Part shown: piece by piece, positions 18,144 to 26,377 of the stretch
How positions within the stretch are numbered: position 1 is the stretch's first letter
Layout: every line of letters starts with the position of its first letter
Assembly (NCBI RefSeq): GCF_001399755.1
Contig: NZ_LJCP01000009.1
Span: forward strand, 62,001-126,000
Direction: 5' to 3'
DNA length: 64,000 nt
Origin: Thiohalorhabdus denitrificans
GTDB lineage: Bacteria > Pseudomonadota > Gammaproteobacteria > Thiohalorhabdales > Thiohalorhabdaceae
Notes under the pieces: generated by a model
What the model was told of the DNA's origin: nothing
The model's input: the letters and a program-made list of their open reading frames with translations, nothing else
The model's database searches: none
Position numbers and translations under genes: made by a program

Positions 18144-19466
18144 TTGACCTGGTCAAACCGAATGCGTGCCGATGCTGAGGCGGCCCTGAGCGCCGCTCTG
18201 GCCACAGCCGATCCCGCACGGGGTGTTGCCGAGTGGCTGCGGGACCATCCCAGGGCCGGCCCGGGGCGCCGCGTGGTGGTGGCCATGGGGAAGGCGGCCT
18301 GTGCCATGGCAGCGGGGGCGGTGGCGGAAGGGGGCGTGGATCCCGCGGATGTCCTGGTGATCACCAAGGACGGCCACGGTGCGCGCTGCCCGGAAGGTGC
18401 CCGGTTCCTCGAGGCGGGCCATCCACGGCCCGATGGACGGTCCCTGGCGGCGGGGGCGGCCATCCTGGAATGGGTGGTGGGCCTTGGTGCCCGGGACGAG
18501 CTGCTCCTGCTGGTGTCGGGAGGAGCCTCCGCCCTGGCCGATGCCCTCCCGCCCGGCATCCCCCCGGGGGACTGGTACGCCGCCAACGAGGCGCTGGTCG
18601 GGGCGGGTTTGCCCATCGAGGCCATCAACGCCGTGCGCAAGCACTGCTCCCAGCTCAAAGGGGGGCAGCTGGCCCGTGCTGCCGCCCCTGCCCGGGTCAC
18701 AGCTCTCCTTCTGTCCGATGTGATCGGGGATGATCCCGCCGTGATCGGCTCCGGGCCCGCCGCCCCCGACCCCTCCACCTTCGACGACGCCCTGGCCGCC
18801 CTGCACGGCCTCTCGGGCATCCCGGACTCCCTCCGCGCCCACCTGGAAGCGGGGCGAGGCGGGCATCGGGCCGAGACGCCGGTGGAGCTGCCCAACAGCC
18901 GAAACGTGGTGGTGGGAAGCAACCGGCAAGCCCTGGAATCGGCGGCCGAGGCCCTTCGGGAGCGGGGCTATGGGGCCCTGATCCTTACCGGCCGCCTCCA
19001 GGGCGAGGCCCGGGAAGTTGCCCGGGCGGTGGGGGCGGTGGCCCTGGAGGCGGCCGCCACCGCGGTCCCGGCCCCGCCCCCCGTGGCGCTGCTGTGGGGC
19101 GGAGAGACCACGGTCACCCTGGGACCCGAATCGGGGGAGGGGGGGCGCAACCAGGAGATGGCCCTGGCCATGGGCGAGGACCTGGCCGGGACCGAAGGGG
19201 TGGGGGTCCTGTGCGCGGGGACGGACGGCACCGACGGTCCCACCGACGCGGCGGGAGGATGGGTGGACGGGACCACCTGGGATCGGGCTCGGGAGGCGGG
19301 GTGGTCCATACGTGGTTCGCTGGCGGGCCACGACAGCGGCTCCCTGCTGGAGGCCCTGGGGGACCGGGTAGTGACGGGCCCGACGGGGACCAACGTGATG
19401 GACCTCTGCCTGGCGTTGGTGTCCCCCAAGCGGCCCTGGACACAGTCGGACAGTTCGGCAAACTAG
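18144..19466 (+). CDS. Glycerate 2-kinase, MOFRL family
   Basis: This 440-residue protein belongs to the GckA/TtuD family, which phosphorylates glycerate to 2-phosphoglycerate in the serine or glyoxylate-derived route. It shows the N-terminal domain with VAMGKAACAMAAGAV and LLVSGGASALADALPPGI, the NAVRKHCSQLKGGQLA loop, and a C-terminal MOFRL domain (VALLWGGETTVTL, GGRNQEMALAM, GTDGTDGPTDAAGG). TTG at 18144 follows GGGGAGG at 18133-18139 at short spacing; ATG at 18162 is the alternative. Substrate specificity among glycerate or hydroxypyruvate-related compounds cannot be settled from sequence. Confidence 0.9.
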   Translation: MTWSNRMRADAEAALSAALATADPARGVAEWLRDHPRAGPGRRVVVAMGKAACAMAAGAVAEGGVDPADVLVITKDGHGARCPEGARFLEAGHPRPDGRSLAAGAAILEWVVGLGARDELLLLVSGGASALADALPPGIPPGDWYAANEALVGAGLPIEAINAVRKHCSQLKGGQLARAAAPARVTALLLSDVIGDDPAVIGSGPAAPDPSTFDDALAALHGLSGIPDSLRAHLEAGRGGHRAETPVELPNSRNVVVGSNRQALESAAEALRERGYGALILTGRLQGEAREVARAVGAVALEAAATAVPAPPPVALLWGGETTVTLGPESGEGGRNQEMALAMGEDLAGTEGVGVLCAGTDGTDGPTDAAGGWVDGTTWDRAREAGWSIRGSLAGHDSGSLLEALGDRVVTGPTGTNVMDLCLALVSPKRPWTQSDSSAN

Positions 19467-19511
19467 GGCGCCAGGATGGCTGAAACGCGGATTGTCCCAA
19501 AGGAGAGGAAC

Positions 19512-20096
19512 ATGGCGTGTACCGGGCGGTGGATCATCGTGCTGCTGTTGGCCGGGCTGTTGGCCGGGTGTGGCGGGACCGATTTCCGGGCCCAGCCGGT
19601 ACCCGACAGTGTGCCGGACAACTGGCGCGGTATCGTGAACGAGGCCAACAAGGACCCCTGGACGGTCCTGGGCTTCGGGCGCTCGGCGGAGGAGGGCGGC
19701 AGTCCGCTTTCCGGACGGAGCGGGGCCGATAGCAGGGCGCGGGACGATCTCGCCAGCCGCATGGCGGAGCGCCTGGACCATCTCCAAAGCCGCCTCGGGG
19801 AGGCCATGGCCTCGGAAGAGCAGGGCGAGGGACTGGAATCCTCGGATGTGGAGGCCATGCTGAAGCGGGCCGGGGATATCGCCATGAACCAATCCCACAT
19901 CCCCCGCCGGCATCGCAACGAAAGCGGCACCTGGCAGGCGCTGGCCGTGGCGGACCTGGAGAAGGGGCTGCGCGAGGTTGCCTCCCGCCGGGACCTTTCG
20001 CAGGGCGTGCAGGAGAAGCTCATGAAGGAGGCGCGGAAGGCCCTGGGGAGCCGCAAAGGGGGCCAGGAAGGATCCGAATCGGGGGAGGCGGGCTAG
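19512..20096 (+). CDS. Uncharacterised lipoprotein
   Basis: The 194-residue product has a lipoprotein signal with the lipobox LLAGC and the lipidated cysteine at residue 20. The mature part is hydrophilic and helix-rich (RMAERLDHLQSRLGEAM, EDIAMN-type repeats of charged residues) and ends in a lysine- and glycine-rich tail. ATG at 19512 is chosen because AGGAGAGG precedes it and the signal then has normal length; an upstream ATG at 19476 would add 12 charged residues before the signal. I recognise no family. It follows the glycerate kinase by 45 bp and could be cotranscribed. Confidence 0.75.
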   Translation: MACTGRWIIVLLLAGLLAGCGGTDFRAQPVPDSVPDNWRGIVNEANKDPWTVLGFGRSAEEGGSPLSGRSGADSRARDDLASRMAERLDHLQSRLGEAMASEEQGEGLESSDVEAMLKRAGDIAMNQSHIPRRHRNESGTWQALAVADLEKGLREVASRRDLSQGVQEKLMKEARKALGSRKGGQEGSESGEAG

Positions 20097-20161
20097 GAGC
20101 CCCACTCCAGGGCGGCTTTCCCGGTCTTGGTCCAGGGCCGGGAAGTTGGTAGCGTGAAGCC

Positions 20162-20539
20162 ATGAAGCTCGATCCTGGGGGCCGGCGCCCTCCCTCGGAG
20201 GCGGGGGGCGCCTTCCTGGCCCAGCCCTCCGCTCCCCTCTGGAAGCGGGTTCCTGCCCGGGATCCCGAAGGCCGTCCCCTGGCCGATTTCATGATGATCA
20301 TCCCGGGGCTGCGCGACCGGCCCGAGCCCGCCCTGCGCGCCACCGTTGCCGAGATCGAGGCCGTTTTCGCGGCCTACCGGCCCGTGGTGGTCTTCGCCGA
20401 CCTGAACCTACGCCTCAACCTCCTCTGGGTCTCCCTTCGTCCCGCCCCGGGCATGTGCCTGGAGGTGGCCGCGGCCATCAAGAGCCGGGTCCCGGAGGCC
20501 CTGCTGGTGGCCAACCGCCGGGAGGCCATGGGGCGTTAG
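20162..20539 (+). CDS. Uncharacterised 125-residue protein
   Basis: The ORF encodes a soluble 125-residue protein with a flexible proline- and glycine-rich start and a predicted alpha/beta core (PLADFMMIIPGL, VVVFADLNLRLNLLWVSLRP, EVAAAIKSRVPEALLVA). The alternation of strand and helix and the even codon-position pattern support a real gene. I do not recognise the family with confidence. Its TAG stop overlaps the TAA stop of the convergent lapA-like gene by two bases. A GGGAAG motif lies upstream at somewhat long spacing. Confidence 0.65.
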   Translation: MKLDPGGRRPPSEAGGAFLAQPSAPLWKRVPARDPEGRPLADFMMIIPGLRDRPEPALRATVAEIEAVFAAYRPVVVFADLNLRLNLLWVSLRPAPGMCLEVAAAIKSRVPEALLVANRREAMGR

Positions 20540-20757
20540 CTCCAGATCCGCTTCTGCTTGCGCCCGCGGTGGGCGAGCTGGGCCCGGCCCAGCCAGCCGA
20601 TGGCGACCCCCACCAGAAGCACCATGAGCACCAGCAGCCCGCGCGACAAAGTGAACTCCCAGATCAGGAAGTTGATGTCGACGATGGTGGTGTTCTGCAG
20701 CACGAAGATCAGCACCAGCACCAGGAGGACAATGGCCAGTAGCAGCTTGTAGTGCAT
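20536..20757 (-). CDS. LapA domain (DUF1049) membrane protein
   Basis: The 73-residue protein has two membrane segments, LLLAIVLLVLVLIFVLQNT and LLVLMVLLVGVAIGWLG, separated by the short loop TTIVDINFLIWEF, and a basic C-terminal tail. This is the LapA/DUF1049 pattern (LapA/YciS in E. coli, paired with LapB in control of lipopolysaccharide assembly). No lapB is adjacent here, so the role is uncertain. The ATG at 20757 is used because the upstream open frame has no conserved sequence. It converges with the uncharacterised gene at 20162-20539. Confidence 0.85.
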   Translation of the reverse strand: MHYKLLLAIVLLVLVLIFVLQNTTIVDINFLIWEFTLSRGLLVLMVLLVGVAIGWLGRAQLAHRGRKQKRIWS

Positions 20758-20896
20758 CGCGCGCCTCGGCTTGGGTAGGGGTCCGCTGAATGGGCGTCCG
20801 CATCCGGCCCCAGGCGAACCGGGGGATTGCCAAGTATGGAAGCATCGCAGGGCCGGGGCCGGCAAGAGGCGGGAAGGGAACGGGTTTCGGAGCTCC

Positions 20897-21757
20897 CTAG
20901 CCGCCGTTGGGCCGATCGCGGAAGCGCATGGACAGGTCGAGGCTGGTGAGGTCCCGGGTGAGGGCCCCGGAGCTGATGGCGTGCACGCCGGTTTCCGCCA
21001 CCTCCCGGACGTTGGCCAGGTCAATGTTGCCGCTGGCCTCCAGGAAGCAGCCGCCGTTATTGTTGGAGACGGCCCGGTTCAGGTCGTCCAGGGAGAAGTT
21101 GTCCAGCAGCACCGCGTCCACTCCGGCGGCCAGGGCGGTCCGGAATTCCTCCAGATCCTCCACCTCCACCTGGATCCCCACCGTGTGGGGGGCCGCCTCC
21201 CGCGCCGCGCGCACCGCCGGTTCCAGCCCGCCCGCCCAGGCGAGGTGGTTCTCCTTGAGCAGCACGCCGTCGAACAGACCGTGGCGGTGGTTGTGGCCGC
21301 CGCCCACGCGCACGGCGTACTTCTGCGCCCCGCGCAGGCCGGGGAGGGTCTTGCGGGTGTCCACGATCCGCACCCCGGTTCCGGCCACCGCCTCCACCAT
21401 CTCGGTGGTGGCGGTGGCGGTTCCGGAAAGCGTCTGCAGGAAGTTTAGAGCGGTACGCTCCCCGGTAAGCAGCGGCCGGGCGGGACCGCGCAAGCTGGCG
21501 ACCTCGGCATCCACCTCCAACCGCTCGCCCTCCCCGGCATGCCACCGGATCGCGATCCGGGAATCGAGCTGGTGGAAGGCCTCCTCCACGAAGGGGCGCC
21601 CGCACAGGATGCCCTTCTCGCGGGCCACAATGACCGCTTCCGCGTCCCGGTCCGCGGGGACCGCCGCGAGGCTGAGGTCGCCGGGGCCGATGTCCTCGGC
21701 GAGGGCGCGGGCCACCGTCTCCTGAACCCCTGCCAGGGGAAGGGGAATGGTGCTCAT
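20897..21757 (-). CDS. nadC: Nicotinate-nucleotide diphosphorylase (carboxylating)
   Basis: NadC converts quinolinate and PRPP to nicotinate mononucleotide in NAD synthesis. The 286-residue product shows the EDIGPGDLS start, the NFLQTLSGTAT segment, the RKTLPGLRGAQKYAV motif with active-site basic residues, and the GGGHNHR loop. The ATG at 21757 has AAGGAGG just upstream; the upstream open frame to a TTG at 21853 runs into the end of valS and has no family similarity. It follows valS on the same strand by 76 bp. Confidence 0.97.
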   Translation of the reverse strand: MSTIPLPLAGVQETVARALAEDIGPGDLSLAAVPADRDAEAVIVAREKGILCGRPFVEEAFHQLDSRIAIRWHAGEGERLEVDAEVASLRGPARPLLTGERTALNFLQTLSGTATATTEMVEAVAGTGVRIVDTRKTLPGLRGAQKYAVRVGGGHNHRHGLFDGVLLKENHLAWAGGLEPAVRAAREAAPHTVGIQVEVEDLEEFRTALAAGVDAVLLDNFSLDDLNRAVSNNNGGCFLEASGNIDLANVREVAETGVHAISSGALTRDLTSLDLSMRFRDRPNGG

Positions 21758-21833
21758 CAAGGCCTCCTTGCGGCCCCTCGGCCGGCTCGCTGCGCCTTCT
21801 GTTGTGGCTCTGCGGTTCCCAAGCCGCCTTCTT

Positions 21834-24764
21834 TCATCCCTGAAGTGCGGCAAGCCGCTCGCGCTGGTCCCGGAGCTGTTGTTGCCGGGATTCGAACTCC
21901 GCCAGCTTCTCGCGCTCTTTGTCCACCACGTCCTCCGGGGCCTTGTCGCGGAAGCTGGGGTTGTCCAGCTTCTTGCGGCTGCGCTCCAGGTCGGCGTCCA
22001 CCTTCTCCAGCTCCTTGTCCAGGCGCTGGATCTCGGCCTCCACGTCGATAAGGCCTTCCAGGGGTACCAGCACCTGGAGGTCGCCGGCCAGGCCGGTGGC
22101 GGATTGTGGCGGCTCCTCGCCTTCCGGCACCCAATCCAGGGATTCGGGCCGGGTCAGCGCATCGATGAAGATCCGGTGCTCCTCCACCCGCTGCCGGTCG
22201 CGCTCCCCACCGCTGCGCAGGAGCAGGGGAATGGCCTGGTTCGGGTTGATGTTCATCTCGCCGCGAATGGAGCGCACTGCACCCACGAAGGCCTCCAGCC
22301 ACTCGAACTCGGCCTCCGCGTCCGAATCCATGCGGCCCTCGTCCGCCTCAGGGTAGGGCTGGCGCATGATGGTCTCGCCCTCCCGGCCCGCCAGGGGGGC
22401 CACCTTCTGCCAGATCTCCTCGGTGATGAAGGGCATGAAGGGGTGCAGCAGGCGGAGGCTAGCCTCCAGGACTCGGATCATGGTGCGCCGGGCGCTCTCG
22501 GCCGCCTCGCGGTCGTCACCGTTCAGGGCGGGCTTCACCAGCTCCAGGTACCAGTCGCAGTAGCTGTGCCAGATGAAGTCGTAGGCGGCGTGGGCGGCGT
22601 CATTGAAGCGGTAGGCGGCCATGGCCTCGGCCACCTCCGCCTCGGTGCGCTGCAGGCGGGAGACGATCCAGCGGTCCGCCCAACCGGGCGCGGTATCCGC
22701 CGCGGGCGGCTCGGTGACGTTCATCAGGTTGAAGCGGGCAGCGTTCCAGAGCTTGGTGCAGAAGTTGCGGTAGCCCTCGATGCGGCCCAGGTCGAACTTG
22801 ATGTCGCGGCCCATGGTGGCCAGCGAGGCGAAGGTGAAGCGCAGGGCGTCGGCGCCGAAGGCGGGGATGCCGTCGGGGAACTCCTTGCGGGTCATCTTCT
22901 CGATGGCCTTGGCCTTGGCCGGCTGCATCATGGCGCTGGTGCGCTTCTCCACCAGCGCCTCCAGGTCGATGCCGTCGATGAGGTCCAGGGGGTCGAGGAC
23001 GTTGCCCTTGGACTTGCTCATCTTGTTGCCCTCGGAGTCGCGCACCAGGCCGTGCACGTACACTTCCTCGAAGGGCACGTCGTCCATGAACTTCAGCCCC
23101 ATCATGATCATGCGGGCCACCCAGAAGAAGATGATGTCGAAGCCGGTGACCAGCACGGAGGTGGGGTAGAAGGTTGCCAGCTCCTTGGTGTCCTCCGGCC
23201 AGCCCAGGGTGGAGAAGGGCCACAGCGCCGAGGAGAACCAGGTGTCCAGGACGTCCGGATCCTGGATCAGGTGGCGACCGCCGCAGTGGGGGCAGTCCTC
23301 CGGTCGGTCCTGGCCGTCCTCCGGCACCAAGGGGGTGGCCTCCGTGCCCACGCTGACGTGCTCGACCTGGTCCAGGACCTCCTTGAGGTCGAAATCGTGG
23401 TACTTGAGCCAGGCCGGGGAGGCCGGACCCACCTTGACCCCGTCCAGCTCCAGGTCGTGGGCGGCCAGCTTCAGGTGGTTCTCGTCGCAGTCGGCGCAGT
23501 ACCAAACCGGCACCCGGTGGCCCCACCAGATCTGGCGGGAGATGCACCAGTCCTCCAGGTTGTGCATCCACTCGAAATAGGTCTTGGCCCAGTTCTCGGG
23601 CACGAAGCGGATGTCGCCGGTCTCCACCGCCTCGATGGCGGGTTTGGCCAGTGGGCCCACCTTCACGAACCACTGGTCGGTGAGGAAGGGCTCGATGACC
23701 GTCCCCGAACGATCGCCGCGGGGCACCATGAGGTTGTGGTCCTCCACCGCCTCCATCAGGCCCTGTCCCTCCAGGTCCGCCACCACCCGCTCCCGGGCCT
23801 CGTAGCGGTCCAGGCCGCGGTAGGCAGGCGGGGCGTTGTGATTGATGCGGGCGTCGTCGGTGAGGATGTTGAGCATGGGCAGGTCATGGCGCCGGCCCAT
23901 CTCGTAGTCGTTGAAGTCGTGGGCCGGGGTAATCTTCACGCAACCGCTGCCGAACTCGGGGTCCACGTACTCGTCGGCGATCACCGGGATCTCCCGCTCC
24001 GCCAGGGGCAGGCGGATGGTCTTGCCGATGAGGTGGGTGTAGCGCTCGTCCTCGGGGTGCACCGCCACGGCCTGGTCGCCGAGCATGGTCTCCGGGCGGG
24101 TGGTGGCCACGGTGACGTGGCCCGAGCCGTCGGCCAGGGGGTAGCGGAAGTGCCAGAGGTGGCCGGGCTCCTCCTCGGACTCCACCTCCAGGTCGGAGAT
24201 GGCGGTGTGCAGCACGGGGTCCCAGTTCACCAGGCGCTGACCGCGGTAGATGAGCCCCTCGCGGTACAGGCGCACGAAGACCTCGTTCACCGCGCGGGAC
24301 AGGCCCTCGTCCATGGTGAAGCGCTCGCGCGACCAGTCGGCGCTGGCGCCCATGCGCCGCAGCTGCTGGGTGATGACGTTGCCGGAGGTCTCCTTCCATT
24401 CCCAGACACGCTCCACGAAGGCCTGCCGGCCCAGGTCATGGCGGGTCTGTCCCTCCTGCTCCAGCTGGCGCTCCACCACCATCTGGGTGGCGATGCCGGC
24501 GTGGTCGGAGCCCGGCTGCCACAGGGTGCGGTGGCCGCGCATGCGGTGATAGCGGGTCAGGGCATCCATGAGGGTGTCCTGGAAGGCGTGCCCCATGTGC
24601 AGCGTGCCGGTGACGTTGGGCGGCGGGATCATGATGGCGAAGGGCGGCGCCTCCGCCCCCAGGTCGGGGCTGAAGTAGCCGCTGGCCTCCCAGTGGGTGT
24701 ACCACCGGGTCTCCACCTCCTTGGGGTCGTAGGTCTTGGGCAGGGAATCGGATGGCTGCGTCAT
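21834..24764 (-). CDS. valS: Valine--tRNA ligase
   Basis: ValS charges tRNA-Val. The 976-residue class I synthetase begins [19 protein letters not shown] and has the HIGH-type motif in [10 protein letters not shown] and the KMSKS loop in [17 protein letters not shown]. The editing domain occupies the middle, and the C-terminal coiled-coil arm is rich in charged residues ([19 protein letters not shown]). Cysteine pairs YCADC and CPHCGG lie between. The gene is the last of the pepA-holC-[PopZ-like]-valS group but is separated from the PopZ-like gene by a terminator, so it probably has its own promoter in the 87 bp before the ATG. Confidence 0.98.
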   Translation of the reverse strand: MTQPSDSLPKTYDPKEVETRWYTHWEASGYFSPDLGAEAPPFAIMIPPPNVTGTLHMGHAFQDTLMDALTRYHRMRGHRTLWQPGSDHAGIATQMVVERQLEQEGQTRHDLGRQAFVERVWEWKETSGNVITQQLRRMGASADWSRERFTMDEGLSRAVNEVFVRLYREGLIYRGQRLVNWDPVLHTAISDLEVESEEEPGHLWHFRYPLADGSGHVTVATTRPETMLGDQAVAVHPEDERYTHLIGKTIRLPLAEREIPVIADEYVDPEFGSGCVKITPAHDFNDYEMGRRHDLPMLNILTDDARINHNAPPAYRGLDRYEARERVVADLEGQGLMEAVEDHNLMVPRGDRSGTVIEPFLTDQWFVKVGPLAKPAIEAVETGDIRFVPENWAKTYFEWMHNLEDWCISRQIWWGHRVPVWYCADCDENHLKLAAHDLELDGVKVGPASPAWLKYHDFDLKEVLDQVEHVSVGTEATPLVPEDGQDRPEDCPHCGGRHLIQDPDVLDTWFSSALWPFSTLGWPEDTKELATFYPTSVLVTGFDIIFFWVARMIMMGLKFMDDVPFEEVYVHGLVRDSEGNKMSKSKGNVLDPLDLIDGIDLEALVEKRTSAMMQPAKAKAIEKMTRKEFPDGIPAFGADALRFTFASLATMGRDIKFDLGRIEGYRNFCTKLWNAARFNLMNVTEPPAADTAPGWADRWIVSRLQRTEAEVAEAMAAYRFNDAAHAAYDFIWHSYCDWYLELVKPALNGDDREAAESARRTMIRVLEASLRLLHPFMPFITEEIWQKVAPLAGREGETIMRQPYPEADEGRMDSDAEAEFEWLEAFVGAVRSIRGEMNINPNQAIPLLLRSGGERDRQRVEEHRIFIDALTRPESLDWVPEGEEPPQSATGLAGDLQVLVPLEGLIDVEAEIQRLDKELEKVDADLERSRKKLDNPSFRDKAPEDVVDKEREKLAEFESRQQQLRDQRERLAALQG

Positions 24765-24851
24765 GAAATCCTCGTCTGGGCGCCCACGCCAGTGAATGCG
24801 GGTTGCGGTCCGGGCCGGGAAGGCGGTACCCGGGAACCGGACGGAGAAACC

Positions 24852-24883
24852 AAAAAGCCCCCGATCCGGCGGATCGAGGGGCT
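24852..24883 (-). terminator. Rho-independent terminator after the PopZ-like gene
   Basis: Read on the minus strand, a stem of about 12 bp (AGCCCC[T]CGATCC paired with GGATCGGGGGCT, loop GCC) is followed by five T residues (plus-strand A run 24852-24856). It lies about 30 bp after the stop of the PopZ-like gene and before valS. Confidence 0.85.
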
Positions 24884-24912
24884 GAAAAGCCGTTCAGGGG
24901 GGCGGTTCGGCC

Positions 24913-25869
24913 CTATTCCCCCCGCTTGATGCGCTCGATCTCCGCCTCGGCCAGTTCGCGCAGCAGCTCGGGAAGCCGCTGCTGCAGATAGCCCTCCAGG
25001 GCCTCCCGAATCTTGGGCTCCAGGGCCGTGGCCAGGGCCGAATCCAGGTCGGCGGTGGCCTTGGCTACCTGCTCGCTTAAGGTCTGCTCCACCGTTTCCC
25101 GCAGCGCGGCCTCATCCACCTCCGGCGCGGTAGGGGCCGCCGGGGAAGGCTCGGAGGCGGGGGCAGCCGCTCCCGAGGCCGGTGCGGCCGCCTCCGGGGC
25201 GGGAGATTCCGGAGGCTCGGGGGCGGGCTCCTCGGGGAGGTCCAGGTCGCCTACCTCGGTTGCCGGTCCCGGAGCGATGGGGGAGGGCTCGTCAGCGGGG
25301 CTTCCGGCGGCCTCCGTCGCCGTCTCACCGCCGAACGGGGCTGTGCCGGCGGTGTCCAGGGACGGGGCTTCCGGGGCGGGCGCGCTGGGCTCCTCGTCGA
25401 GGGGAAACGCCGGGCCCTTGGCGGCGGCCTCGGCCCCGGCGGGATCGCGCTCGGGACCGGAGGGGTCCGGTTCCTGCTGGTCCGAACCCGCGGAGCCCCA
25501 GTCCTCGAACATGCCGTCGATCTGGGAGGTCGCTGACGAGGCGGCGGGGGTCTGTTCCTCCTGGCCGTCGAGCTGGAGATCCTCCAGGCCGCCGATATCG
25601 CCCTGGGAGTCCTCCTCCCCGGACGGGGCGGAGGGCTCGGTGGTCGAAGGGGGTGGGTCCTCCTCCACCACCTCGGTGAGCAGGAGCTCCTCGCCGTCGT
25701 CCTGATCCTGTCGGGATCCGGGCTCGGCGGGGGGGTTCGGGGGTTCGGACTGGTCCTCCTCCAGGATGCTGCGGAGGCTGGTCAGGATCTCGTCCATGCT
25801 GATGTCCGAGTCGGCACCCTGACCCGGGTGCTCGGGAGAAGCCGATTGGTTGCGTTCTTGATCCGCCAT
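24913..25869 (-). CDS. PopZ-like (DUF2497) protein
   Basis: The 318-residue product has three parts. Residues 21-38, SDISMDEILTSLRSILEE, match the N-terminal helix motif of the DUF2497/PopZ family (pattern MEEIL-SIR-II-ED). Residues 39-249 are a linker dominated by Glu, Asp, Pro, Ala, Gly and Ser with almost no aromatics. Residues 250-318 form a helical block ending in LPELLRELAEAEIERIKRG, resembling the PopZ oligomerisation end (LP-LVE-LV-AEIERI). PopZ is the alphaproteobacterial pole organiser. In Caulobacter the linker is far shorter (about 80 residues). As I recall, alphaproteobacterial popZ also lies beside valS. The family call rests on the two conserved ends; a pole role here is inference. 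Confidence 0.75.
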   Translation of the reverse strand: MADQERNQSASPEHPGQGADSDISMDEILTSLRSILEEDQSEPPNPPAEPGSRQDQDDGEELLLTEVVEEDPPPSTTEPSAPSGEEDSQGDIGGLEDLQLDGQEEQTPAASSATSQIDGMFEDWGSAGSDQQEPDPSGPERDPAGAEAAAKGPAFPLDEEPSAPAPEAPSLDTAGTAPFGGETATEAAGSPADEPSPIAPGPATEVGDLDLPEEPAPEPPESPAPEAAAPASGAAAPASEPSPAAPTAPEVDEAALRETVEQTLSEQVAKATADLDSALATALEPKIREALEGYLQQRLPELLRELAEAEIERIKRGE

Positions 25870-25936
25870 GCTCGATTCCTTGGAACCGCGATCCGGGAAG
25901 TGGGGGGATCAGTATCGGGCCGGCAAACGCCGGCTG

Positions 25937-26377
25937 TCAATTGACCCGCAGGTCGTGGGTGTGCAGCTCGAAGCCGCTCTCCCGGTAGGCCTTGTAGCGG
26001 CTCCGCGCCGCCTCGCGGCCCGCGGAGTCGGGGGGGACGAACTCCGCGACCCGCTGGAAGCCGGACAGGCATTCCATAGGGGGTGGGCTCGCGCAGACCA
26101 GGACCTGGGCCCCGCCGGGATCGGCGCAGTCCGAGGCCAGGACCACCGGCTCCGGGGCCTCCGGGTCCCGGTGCTCCAGGCGGGCGTGGGGGACGAAGCT
26201 GCCCGCCCGGTAGGTCCACAGGCGGGTATCCAGGTCGCTCAACAGGGCCTCGGAGGTCGCCAAAACCAGTACCCCGTAGCCCGATGCGTACGCCTTGCCG
26301 GCCACCATGCAGGCGGCGCGTGGTACGGCGTCGCCGTCTTCTCCGCCGAGGCGGAAGAAGTCCACGCGGGTGGTCAT
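25937..26377 (-). CDS. holC: DNA polymerase III chi subunit
   Basis: HolC (chi) links the clamp loader of DNA polymerase III to single-strand-binding protein. The 146-residue product begins RVDFFRLGGEDGDAVPRAAC and has the LDTRLWTYRAGSFVPHARL core and the ERFQRVAEFVP-type region typical of the family. The ATG overlaps the pepA stop by four bases, the standard pepA-holC coupling of proteobacteria. The PopZ-like gene begins 67 bp downstream. Confidence 0.92.
   Translation of the reverse strand: MTTRVDFFRLGGEDGDAVPRAACMVAGKAYASGYGVLVLATSEALLSDLDTRLWTYRAGSFVPHARLEHRDPEAPEPVVLASDCADPGGAQVLVCASPPPMECLSGFQRVAEFVPPDSAGREAARSRYKAYRESGFELHTHDLRVN

Noticed and set aside
21747-24929. 1060-codon open frame on the plus strand opposite valS
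   Set aside because: It is antisense to an unambiguous synthetase; its His/Val/Gln/Leu-rich composition is typical of a shadow frame.
25930-25945. GTCAATTGAC palindrome at the holC stop as a regulatory site
   Set aside because: It is formed by the holC stop codon context, is only 10 bp, and has no spacing to a promoter.
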